Source: Taishania sp036758285 (lineage in GTDB: Bacteria; Bacteroidota; Bacteroidia; Flavobacteriales_D; Crocinitomicaceae). From it: DNA of 64,000 bases. The first letter of the stretch is position 1; every line of letters starts with the position of its first letter. The stretch covers positions 62,001-126,000 of the forward strand of contig DAIOWV010000001.1 of assembly GCA_036758285.1 (NCBI GenBank). The letters run 5' to 3'. This document shows, one piece after another, positions 51,908 to 60,344 of this stretch. The notes beneath the pieces were generated by a model, which saw only the letters and a program-made list of their open reading frames with translations, was not told the origin of the DNA and made no database searches. The translations under genes and the position numbers were made by a program.

Positions 51908-53299
51908 ATGCGTTATACTTTTCTAATATTAATTATTCTAGCATCAACGACTTTTAAGAGTAATAGTCAGATGACATTGAGCACTTTAAAACACAACTTT
52001 GGAGAGCTAGAAAGTTATGACAATCGTTTTGTAGACATCACGATTACCAACAAGGGAACAAAAGAAGGCTATATTTTGAGTGTAAGAAAACCCAGTGAAG
52101 TTATGTATATTCAAAGTAAAGCTTTGGTTCAAAAAGACAGTTCTCTAACTTTAAGATTTCAAGTTAATCCTCATCAAAAAGGAAAGTTTAGTTATACAGT
52201 TGATATTTTCACGAGTGACAAAGGTGAGGCTCACAAACTTGTTTTAAGTGGTAATTTAATTGAATTAGAAACAAACAGCAGGAACAATTTAACAGCATGT
52301 CCTGACTTTAATTCACACCCTATTGGTAGAAAAGCAAATCAATTTGAGTTAACTGTTGTCACAATAGACGCCGAAACCCGACAAGAATTAGAGAAAAGTA
52401 AAGTCAGTATGATTCAAGACGGTGCTGGAATTTGGACAGAAAACACCGATAAAAATGGACGAATAAAAAAACAAGGTACCATTGGTTTAGCTTATTTTTA
52501 TGCTCAAAGAGATGGATATTTACCTGCTGAAAAAGGTTCGTTTGTGAACAATGATAGAAATAAAGTTGTGATTGAATTAAGAAAAAATCCTTCAATAAAT
52601 GAGACACCTGAAATAGTAACAATTGATCCAATTCCAGAACCTGAAATTATCGTTGAAGAAAAACCGAAAACACCTACAACAACACCTGTAGATAAAAACA
52701 TAACTTCAATAAATGAATTAGAAGAAGATAACTTTGACAACACATTTTTTGCACCAGTTAATGTAGTTTTTGTATTAGATGTTTCCTCTTCAATGAATCA
52801 AGGAGATAAAATGGAATTGATGAAATATTCTTTGAATCAACTTTCTGAAATGATTCGTCAAGAGGATAAAATATCGCTGGTTACCTATGCATCAAAAGCT
52901 CAAGTTTTACTAGCACCAACTGATGGAACGGAAAAAGAAGCAGTCCGTGATCAAGTAAAAAAATTAAAAGCTTCAGGAATGACTGCTGGAGGTGAAGGAA
53001 TAAAATTAGGATTTGAACAAGCAGAAAAAGGATACATTCCAAATGGAGTAAATCATGTATTTGTCATTACCGATGGTGCTTTTAATCAAAAAACATACGA
53101 TTATTCAAAATTGATTAAAAAATACAATAAGAAAAACATTCAACTTTCTGTAGTTGGCATACTGAACGATTCAAAATCTGAGGTTTCTATGCGAGAAATT
53201 GCCAGTTTAGGTAAAGGAGAATACATTCCCGTTTTTAAACTGTATGATGCACAACAAAACATTCGACAAGCTGTTAGGAAAATGGCGTTTAGAAAATAA
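51908..53299 (+). CDS. VWA-domain protein with DUF1573-like N-terminus
   Basis: 463 residues: signal peptide (about 1-20), an Ig-like DUF1573-type domain (about 25-115; LKHNFGELESYDNRFVDITI), a carboxypeptidase-regulatory-like beta sandwich (about 140-225), a Pro/Glu/Thr linker (about 230-270), then a von Willebrand factor A domain (about 282-455). The metal-dependent adhesion site is complete: DVSSS at 291-295, the Thr in GMTAGGEGI (about 361) and ITDGAFN. No lipobox or sorting domain, so periplasmic or released. A batI/moxR cluster is absent. Likely a binding protein; its partner is unknown. Confidence 0.83.
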   Translation: MRYTFLILIILASTTFKSNSQMTLSTLKHNFGELESYDNRFVDITITNKGTKEGYILSVRKPSEVMYIQSKALVQKDSSLTLRFQVNPHQKGKFSYTVDIFTSDKGEAHKLVLSGNLIELETNSRNNLTACPDFNSHPIGRKANQFELTVVTIDAETRQELEKSKVSMIQDGAGIWTENTDKNGRIKKQGTIGLAYFYAQRDGYLPAEKGSFVNNDRNKVVIELRKNPSINETPEIVTIDPIPEPEIIVEEKPKTPTTTPVDKNITSINELEEDNFDNTFFAPVNVVFVLDVSSSMNQGDKMELMKYSLNQLSEMIRQEDKISLVTYASKAQVLLAPTDGTEKEAVRDQVKKLKASGMTAGGEGIKLGFEQAEKGYIPNGVNHVFVITDGAFNQKTYDYSKLIKKYNKKNIQLSVVGILNDSKSEVSMREIASLGKGEYIPVFKLYDAQQNIRQAVRKMAFRK

Positions 53300-53334
53300 T
53301 TTTCCCTCAAAAATACTTGATGTAGTTAATAAAA

Positions 53335-53369
53335 AAATTCCGTAAACATTTGTCTACGGAATTTTTAGC
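53335..53369 (+). terminator. Terminator of the VWA gene
   Basis: 10-bp perfect stem AAATTCCGTA/TACGGAATTT (53335-53344 and 53355-53364), followed by a short T-rich tail. Confidence 0.8.
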
Positions 53370-53392
53370 TATTAATCGAAAATAAACAAGAG

Positions 53393-53403
53393 TACCCCTA
53401 CTC
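53393..53403 (+). promoter_or_regulatory. TACCCCTACTC motif upstream of the 53581 gene
   Basis: TACCCCTACTC is the exact reverse complement of GAGTAGGGGTA at 46500-46510. It lies 178 bp before the ATG at 53581, after the VWA terminator. A degenerate -7 element (TATACTTG, 53443-53450) follows. The rest of 53404-53580 is AT-rich with nothing I can name. Confidence 0.35.
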
Positions 53404-53580
53404 CTGCAAAATTATTTGTCTATTTTGAAGTGCCGAAGCGTTTATACTTGCAAATATGTTTTATTTTATTCAACTTTATAAACTAAAATAAAAAATCAAT
53501 ACGATATCCAAAAGACATTTTTATGATAAATTAACAAATAAACAACTAAATAACAACATATTAAAAAAACAATAAATACA

Positions 53581-55158
53581 ATGTCCAAAACATCATCTGA
53601 TCAATTAATTGAGTTAATTAAGTCACTTACTAAAGCTGAAAAAAGAAGTTTTAAGCTTTATGCTAAACGAAATTCCACACAAGATGACTTAAAATTTATT
53701 CGTCTTTTTGATTTCATGGAGAAAAGTGTAAATTATTCAGATAATGATGTTTTAATGAAAATTCCTGAAATAAAAAAAGAACAATTATCTAATATTAAAG
53801 CACATTTATACAAACAAATATTAATTGGTTTAAGAACAATAAATACATCTAAATACACTCAAATTGAAATCAGGGAACACATCGATTTTGCAATTATTTT
53901 AGTAAATAAAGGATTTTATCAACAAGCGCTAAAACAACTTGAAAAAGCTGAACATTTAGCTAATAATGGAGGATACAATATTCTGGTTTTAGAAGTTGTA
54001 GAACTTGAAAAGGCAATAGAATCTCAATTCATTTCAAAAACATTGAGTGCAAGAGCAGACCATCTAACCAATCAAAGTGTGTCAAAAGAACAACAAGTTT
54101 CTTATTCAGTGTTCTTTTCAAATCTAGCGATTCAATTACATGCACTTTATTTAAAAGTGGGATTTGTGCGTGACGAAAAAGAAAATGTATTTGTAAAACA
54201 ATTTTTTGAATCAAAAATGATTCCTTTCAGATTTCAAGATTTGGGATTTGAAGCAAAAATTTACTATTTCAATTCGATGGTTAGCTACAACCATATAACT
54301 CAAAACTTTGTCATGTGTTATAAATATGCACGTCAATGGGTTGATTTATTTTATGAAAATCCTCAATATTTAGATTCTAGAAAAGAAATATTTTTGCGTG
54401 CTCAACATAATTTATTAGGAGTTCTTTATCATTTAAGGGATTACAAACGTTTAAAAAGTGCATTTGCAAAATATGAGTCTGTAAAAGATAAAATGATGGG
54501 GCGAGAAAATATTGAACAGGTTTATCTTCTCTATTTTCATACAAGTCGTATTAATCAGTATTATTTTGAAGGAACTTATGATAAAGGAATCGTAATTGTC
54601 CCTGAAATATTGGATTTTATCGATCGTTTCAAGTATAAAATGGATGAGCATCAAATTGTCGTTCTTAATTATAAAATTGCATGTTTGTATTTTGGTTCAG
54701 GTGACAACAAGACGACCATCAAATATTTAAATAAAGTTGTTCAATTTAAAGATTCAAGCATTCGAGAAGATATTCAATGTTTTGCACGAATATTAAATCT
54801 TATTGCTCATTTCGAACTTGGAAATGACGAATTAGTTGAGTATCAGGTAAAAAGTGTATATCGTTTTTTAATAAAAATGGGAGAGCTACATGGAGTTCAA
54901 AAAGAAATATTTTATTTTCTTCGTCAACTACCATTTTCTTCAATGACTGAGTTAAAAAAAGCATTTCGTGTTCTTCACAGTAAACTGGTAAAACTGGCAC
55001 AAGACCCTTATGAAAAACGAGCTTTTCTTTACTTAGATATTATTTCATGGTTAGAATGTAAACTAAATAACAAAACCGTTCAGGAAGTTGTTCAGGAAAA
55101 ATTCAAACAGGAAATTCAAACAGGTAGTAAACTATATTTCCCAAAGGATATGAGTTAA
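53581..55158 (+). CDS. Large helical protein of unknown function
   Basis: 525 residues, no signal peptide or membrane helix, almost wholly alpha-helical with TPR-like spacing (for example IILVNKGFYQQALKQLEKAE, about 101-120). The N-terminus DQLIELIKSLTKAEKRSFKL (about 7-26) looks like a conserved family opening; I believe related proteins are frequent in Flavobacteriales, but none has a known role to me. It could be a cytoplasmic scaffold or regulator. Stand-alone gene with a long (about 280-bp) upstream region; it converges with the next gene, the stops only 2 bp apart and no terminator between. Confidence 0.65.
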   Translation: MSKTSSDQLIELIKSLTKAEKRSFKLYAKRNSTQDDLKFIRLFDFMEKSVNYSDNDVLMKIPEIKKEQLSNIKAHLYKQILIGLRTINTSKYTQIEIREHIDFAIILVNKGFYQQALKQLEKAEHLANNGGYNILVLEVVELEKAIESQFISKTLSARADHLTNQSVSKEQQVSYSVFFSNLAIQLHALYLKVGFVRDEKENVFVKQFFESKMIPFRFQDLGFEAKIYYFNSMVSYNHITQNFVMCYKYARQWVDLFYENPQYLDSRKEIFLRAQHNLLGVLYHLRDYKRLKSAFAKYESVKDKMMGRENIEQVYLLYFHTSRINQYYFEGTYDKGIVIVPEILDFIDRFKYKMDEHQIVVLNYKIACLYFGSGDNKTTIKYLNKVVQFKDSSIREDIQCFARILNLIAHFELGNDELVEYQVKSVYRFLIKMGELHGVQKEIFYFLRQLPFSSMTELKKAFRVLHSKLVKLAQDPYEKRAFLYLDIISWLECKLNNKTVQEVVQEKFKQEIQTGSKLYFPKDMS

Positions 55159-55160
55159 CT

Positions 55161-57059
55161 TTAATTAATGACTTTTGGCATTGTAAACGACTTTACGTAT
55201 CCATCAATAATCATCAATTCTCCTAATTTAATTTGAATCGTTTTATTATCTATTGTGATTAATATTGGGCTTTCTGTACCTTTCATCAATTTATTTCGAT
55301 CAATATGAAAGTCAATTAATTTATCTGATTTAAATCCCAATCCTGCCACTTTTTTATCATTAGCATCTCTATAAATAGATTTTTTAATGAATAGTAATTG
55401 CTGGTAATATTTCTTTGCAGCAGCGATTCTTTCAAATTCGGAAAATGAACTAAAAACATCTCTATAATCCTTGTTGTTATTATTCATAAACTCCATTGAA
55501 TGATAATCTGGTGTCATGTTTAAAGCAAATTCATATAGCAAAGTATCTTCATCAGAATTCATAATCTTAGTAAATGCATTTGAAACATCTTTTAAAGAGG
55601 TGTATCCAATTTTAGAATACTGAATTCTGTCTATCTTATTTTTAGTTCCATTTGCTACTACGTAATAATAATCAGTTCCAATTCTCGCTAGTTTATCTTT
55701 TGCAATACTTGTATTTACAAAATCAAAAATAAAACCTGTATTTACATTTTCTGAACGATTAATAATTGCAATTTTCCCTTTATTTGTTGCACAATAAGTA
55801 TTCAAATCAAAGGGTTTTATTGATTCTGCTTTAATTGAATCATAAACTGATTTGGTATTATCAATAAATACCCAATATTTACCTTTCTTACATGCCCAAT
55901 AATCTTTGGTATATTTTGGACCATACCAGGATTTGATCTCGTCATATTTGGATGCAACTTTATTTTCTAGAAGAAATGAATATACCCCTTTCTTTCCATT
56001 AGAGCTTATTAAAAAATTATCCATCGCGATAATTCCATCTATTGAAGCATTATCGAGTTTTAAATAAAGATTGCTACTGTCTTTTCTAACCAAATAAATT
56101 GCATTTTTATCATACGCCATCAATGGGATTTTTTCAGCTCTTTCATCAAACGATTCAAACATTTGAACAGAATCCACCAACTTCCCGTCAATTAATTTAT
56201 GCTGATCTGAGCTCCATAAACTCCATTTTAAATTAGCGTGTTGAAGTGCTAAAATCGATGTTGATGCTTTTACATTAATGACATCATTGACTATGTTCCA
56301 TACTTTTTTTTGAGATGGAAAAAGTGTTGCTCCATTCTTATCCCAACCAATAACACATTCATTTTTACAAGAAATAGAATCAAATTTTATTGGAAGGTAA
56401 AATGATTTATTGATTTGATACAATCCCATTTTATCATTTTTCTTCACTTTGAAGTGTAAATTATTCCCTTCTAACTCTTTAGGAGAATATGCAAATCGTG
56501 AAATTTCATCATAATCAAATGATAATAAAAGACTATCATTTTTAACTGAATACAATCCTGATTTAGAATCACTTGAAAGTATAAACAGTTCATTTGCGGG
56601 CGTCACCATTACATCTTTCATTCCAGAAAAAACTTTATAGATGGAATCATTTTGAATGACGAAAAAATCAACCTTACTATCAAATGTTTCCGCTTCTACT
56701 ATAAAACGAAATCCATTTTGATTGTTCAAATAAATTTTTTGAGATAATTCAATGTTTTTATAGCTAACAGGTAATATCATTAATTGTTTTTTTGGTAAAA
56801 ACAAACCTAAACTATCATTTCTTCTGACTGTTAAATACTCATGATTTGATATTGATGTAATTTGAGAATAATCTGCAGGTAAAATAACTTTTTTATTATA
56901 AACTAATTTAATTCCTTGTTTACCATTTATGGAAAAATTATTCCATTCAAGTGTATCTTGCTCAAAAAAGACAGCTGTTCGAACTTGAGCAAATAAAGCA
57001 AAGTTTAATGAGCTGAAAAATAGTGAAAAAAGGATAAAAGATTGTAGTATAAATTTCAT
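55161..57059 (-). CDS. Exported WG-like repeat protein
   Basis: 632 residues with a signal peptide (about 1-25, ending LFAQ). The body repeats a pattern of about 40-60 residues such as KQGIKLVYNKKVILPADYSQ, NDSLGLFLPKKQLMILPVSYK and NDKMGLYQINKSFYLPIKFD, which resembles WG (KWGFID) beta-repeats, though diverged. A C-terminal domain (about 500-632) contains YHSMEFMNNNNKDYRDVFSS and ends in a short barrel-like stretch (IDNKTIQIKLGELMIIDGYV). No sorting domain. Probably periplasmic; function unknown. Confidence 0.62.
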   Translation of the reverse strand: MKFILQSFILFSLFFSSLNFALFAQVRTAVFFEQDTLEWNNFSINGKQGIKLVYNKKVILPADYSQITSISNHEYLTVRRNDSLGLFLPKKQLMILPVSYKNIELSQKIYLNNQNGFRFIVEAETFDSKVDFFVIQNDSIYKVFSGMKDVMVTPANELFILSSDSKSGLYSVKNDSLLLSFDYDEISRFAYSPKELEGNNLHFKVKKNDKMGLYQINKSFYLPIKFDSISCKNECVIGWDKNGATLFPSQKKVWNIVNDVINVKASTSILALQHANLKWSLWSSDQHKLIDGKLVDSVQMFESFDERAEKIPLMAYDKNAIYLVRKDSSNLYLKLDNASIDGIIAMDNFLISSNGKKGVYSFLLENKVASKYDEIKSWYGPKYTKDYWACKKGKYWVFIDNTKSVYDSIKAESIKPFDLNTYCATNKGKIAIINRSENVNTGFIFDFVNTSIAKDKLARIGTDYYYVVANGTKNKIDRIQYSKIGYTSLKDVSNAFTKIMNSDEDTLLYEFALNMTPDYHSMEFMNNNNKDYRDVFSSFSEFERIAAAKKYYQQLLFIKKSIYRDANDKKVAGLGFKSDKLIDFHIDRNKLMKGTESPILITIDNKTIQIKLGELMIIDGYVKSFTMPKVIN

Positions 57060-57469
57060 GGTGTAAATGTATTAAAAATTCGTTTTGATAATTCTCTTGA
57101 ATAAAAACACATTACGATCATTGTCAAAAAATACAAAATTCCATTTTTCATATAAATAAGAGCAACGAATTAAAAAACAACCACCTAAAAATCAATAAAA
57201 TAAATATTTAACATTATGAAACAGTAAAATTTATTGTTCTCAAAGAACATTGAAACCAACAGATGAATTACATAGAAATAACATATCTTGCTAATCTGAA
57301 TCAATCTTATTATTAAGCACTTATACTCTTTTTTGAAAAGGGTAGAGATTTTCAAGTATTCAACTTAGAAATCCTAGAAATAAAAACAATAAAGTACAGA
57401 AGTAAATTTCAGCAAAAACAGATATATCAACTTAATTAAATAATAAGAGTCTTGAATTAAACAACTTTA
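57060..57469. other. Intergenic stretch without recognisable features
   Basis: 410 bp of very AT-rich sequence between the WG-like gene (whose start is at its left end) and the 3' end of the PorE-type gene. I see no reading frame over 30 codons worth calling, no tRNA, no strong hairpin and no exact TAnnTTTG element on either strand. A weak 9-bp A/T stem (AAATAATAA/TTATTATTT) near 57438-57475 may act as a poor terminator for the PorE gene. Confidence 0.5.
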
Positions 57470-59374
57470 TTATTTATTTATCACAATGAAATCGGATCTT
57501 CTATTAACAAAGTGTTCATCTTCTGTACATTTCACTCCGTTTTTACATTTGTTTTTTAATCTAGTTTCCCCATAACCAATTGCACTTTCAATTCGTGAAG
57601 CCATAATTCCTTTTGAAATTAAATATTGCTCTGTTGATTTTGCTCGATTATCAGAGAGTTTAAGATTATAATTATCAGCACCTCTAGCATCTGTATGTGC
57701 TTCTATTTTAATTTTGATATTCGGGAAAGTCTCCATCGCATAGACAATTTTATTTAACTCAGTCTCTGCTTGTGGAGTGATGTCCCATTTATTATATTCA
57801 AAATAAATTGGTTCTACCTTGATTTTCTCTAATCCATCTTCCTTTTTTATTAAAGAAGAAAAACTTGTCAGTCGAACATTATTATCAGAAGATTTCTCTA
57901 CTCGTGAGGGAGTATGTAATGACAAAGTCTCTGTGCTAAATTCAGGTTTACTGTAAATTAATTTTAACTGGGCATCACAAGGTAGCATTATATTATATTT
58001 TCCGTCATTTGCTGATTTTGCTTCAAGAATCAACTCATCATAATCATCATAAACTTTTATGACTGCATCTGCAACGGGAGTATCATCTCCTTTTGACAAC
58101 ACAAATCCGTCATATGCAATGTATCTTTTTAGTTCAATCATATCAAACCAATAAATATCGTCTTCCCCTTTTCCTCCATCTCTGTTTGAACTCAAATAAC
58201 CTGTACGATCATTTAATTTTAAAAATGAAAAATCATCTTTATTAGTATTAATCGGAGAGCCTAAGTTTTCTGGAATTGAAAATTTATTATCATCACCCAT
58301 CTTAGAAGAAAAAATATCCAATCCTCCAAGACCATAATGAAAATTCGAAGAAAAAAACAATGTATCTCCAGATATGCTGGGAAACATCTCAGTACCTGAA
58401 GTGTTAATTATTGGACCTAAATTAATTGGAGTACCTGTCGTACCATCATTATTTAATGCTGTCATATAAATATCGCTTTCACCAAAACCTCCAGGCATAT
58501 CTGAAGCGAAAAATAAAAATTTACCATCTGCACTCACAAATGGATGTGAACAGTTATATTTTTTGCTATTAAAACTCAAAGGAGTTATATCTATCAATTG
58601 ATTGTTTTGGATATAAGCTTTCATGATCATGACATTCGAAATTTCACCATCTTTTGCATCCAACTTATTATTTTTCGTTATAAAATTACGTGAAAAAAAA
58701 ACGATATTTAAGTCTTTGTTAAAAACAGGAGTAGCATCATTAAATGATGTATTTAAATTACTCAGGAAAAGCTCTTCACTACTTAATTGTCCGCTAAATG
58801 AATTTCTTGTTGCTTTATAAATATTGTAGTAGGAAGCGTTTTGATCCGTAGATTTTTCTAAATCACCTCTAGATGATGAAAATACAACATCCTTACCATA
58901 CATACTAACACCAAAATCTGAATTTTTAGAATTTATAGACAAATTCACTAGGGAGTTAAATTCTGACTCTAAAGAATCTAGTTTGTTTTTTTGGTATCTG
59001 AATGTTTTGATTCTCTGATTATTTTTGGAATAGAAAGACATAAAAAGTTCATTTGCTTTTTCCATTTCTTTGGTAATTCTCAGACTATTGAGTAATCTAA
59101 CAAAAAGTTCTTCATCCATATCATTCCCTTGTATTGTATACAGTTGATAATAATAGCTTTTTGCCTTTTCATAGGTTTGTAACTTATAATAACTATTAGC
59201 GATTTTCTTTATTAATTCAACGTCTATGTGTTTATCTTTTGACTTTGATATATATTTTTCGTATCCAGAAACCGCATTCGTATAATCAAGCATCAAATAA
59301 CTTTTGTCGGCCTGTTTAAGTCCTTGTCCTGTACTTATAAGCGGGATAAGTAATAATAGTAATATTGCTTTCAT
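57470..59374 (-). CDS. porE: PorE-type OmpA-family protein (TPR, propeller, OmpA domain)
   Basis: 634 residues. Order: signal peptide (1-16), TPR repeats (about 20-120), a WD40/PD40-like beta-propeller (about 160-410; FFASDMPGGFGESDIYM), a CarboxypepD-like beta sandwich (about 420-500) and a C-terminal OmpA peptidoglycan-binding domain (about 520-634; IKIEAHTDARGADNYNLKLS). This is the layout of PorE, which ties the T9SS ring to peptidoglycan and associates with PorP/SprF. It follows the PorP/SprF gene by 23 bp. The gene symbol is by domain layout; the genome may carry several such paralogues, so this copy may be dedicated to the adhesin upstream. Confidence 0.78.
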   Translation of the reverse strand: MKAILLLLLIPLISTGQGLKQADKSYLMLDYTNAVSGYEKYISKSKDKHIDVELIKKIANSYYKLQTYEKAKSYYYQLYTIQGNDMDEELFVRLLNSLRITKEMEKANELFMSFYSKNNQRIKTFRYQKNKLDSLESEFNSLVNLSINSKNSDFGVSMYGKDVVFSSSRGDLEKSTDQNASYYNIYKATRNSFSGQLSSEELFLSNLNTSFNDATPVFNKDLNIVFFSRNFITKNNKLDAKDGEISNVMIMKAYIQNNQLIDITPLSFNSKKYNCSHPFVSADGKFLFFASDMPGGFGESDIYMTALNNDGTTGTPINLGPIINTSGTEMFPSISGDTLFFSSNFHYGLGGLDIFSSKMGDDNKFSIPENLGSPINTNKDDFSFLKLNDRTGYLSSNRDGGKGEDDIYWFDMIELKRYIAYDGFVLSKGDDTPVADAVIKVYDDYDELILEAKSANDGKYNIMLPCDAQLKLIYSKPEFSTETLSLHTPSRVEKSSDNNVRLTSFSSLIKKEDGLEKIKVEPIYFEYNKWDITPQAETELNKIVYAMETFPNIKIKIEAHTDARGADNYNLKLSDNRAKSTEQYLISKGIMASRIESAIGYGETRLKNKCKNGVKCTEDEHFVNRRSDFIVINK

Positions 59375-59397
59375 AATTTTATGTTTTTTATCAATAT

Positions 59398-60324
59398 TTA
59401 AAAAAACCTTGGAGATCGAACTCCGACATCTTTTTTAAATAGACTATATTTTAATATAATATCATGCGAACCATAATTATACTTTCTTAATCTTGACACA
59501 TTAAAGTCATATGAATAACCGATGAAAATTGATTTTTTAATTGTATATCCAAATAATAAGGACATTGCATCATGATTACGATACCCTACACCTAGTGTAA
59601 ATTGATCCTGTAAAATAGTATTTATAGACACATCTATGGTAACAGGAGCTCCTTCTACCACTTTTGCAAGTAAGGCAGGTTTCAGTTTTACATTATCAGA
59701 AATGTGAAAAACATATCCCGCAATTCCATACCAATGCAATCGATTGTCTATTTCAGCTTCTTGATACTTACCATATCTATCCTGTTGAATAAAAGTAGGT
59801 GACGACAAACCAAAGTACCATTTATTAGAATATAAATAAAATCCAGCACCAACAACCGGACGAACTCTATTGTTGATATTGTTTAACATAGTTAGGTCAT
59901 TATCAGACTGAGTTTTACCTTTTGTCCAATCCACATTTATGATATCAACACCTCCACTGAGACCTACAGATAAATTAACATTCTTGGAAAGTTTAATGAT
60001 TCCTGACACAGATGTTGTTATAAACATTTGATTGGCTGGTCCAATTCTATCATTGATAAAGTTTAATCCAACTCCTAAAGATTTTCCCAAAGCACTATTA
60101 ATACCAAAATTTTGCGTTTGAGGAGCACCATCTAATCCTACCCATTGAGAACGATGTATAAATAAAGCTTCTAATTTTCCTCCTGTGCCTGTATAAGCCG
60201 GATTTACCATCATCGTATTATACATGTACTGGGTAAATTGTACTTGTTGTTGTGTATACACAAGGGTTGCCATCGTAGTGAATATACAAGCTAACAAACT
60301 GTTTTTTAATCTTATATTTTTCAT
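59398..60324 (-). CDS. PorP/SprF-family outer-membrane protein
   Basis: 308 residues: signal peptide (about 1-25), then QVQFTQYMYNTMMVNPAYTG (about 27-46), the defining opening of PorP/SprF, and a beta-barrel body (LEALFIHRSQWVGLDGAPQT; GVGLNFINDRIGP; SIFIGYSYDFNVSRL). PorP/SprF proteins are needed for secretion or surface attachment of particular T9SS type B cargo, and SprF serves SprB. Here the large type B cargo gene lies 20 bp upstream, so this is probably its dedicated partner. Confidence 0.93.
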   Translation of the reverse strand: MKNIRLKNSLLACIFTTMATLVYTQQQVQFTQYMYNTMMVNPAYTGTGGKLEALFIHRSQWVGLDGAPQTQNFGINSALGKSLGVGLNFINDRIGPANQMFITTSVSGIIKLSKNVNLSVGLSGGVDIINVDWTKGKTQSDNDLTMLNNINNRVRPVVGAGFYLYSNKWYFGLSSPTFIQQDRYGKYQEAEIDNRLHWYGIAGYVFHISDNVKLKPALLAKVVEGAPVTIDVSINTILQDQFTLGVGYRNHDAMSLLFGYTIKKSIFIGYSYDFNVSRLRKYNYGSHDIILKYSLFKKDVGVRSPRFF

Positions 60325-60344
60325 GACATTAATTTTTTAAATAA

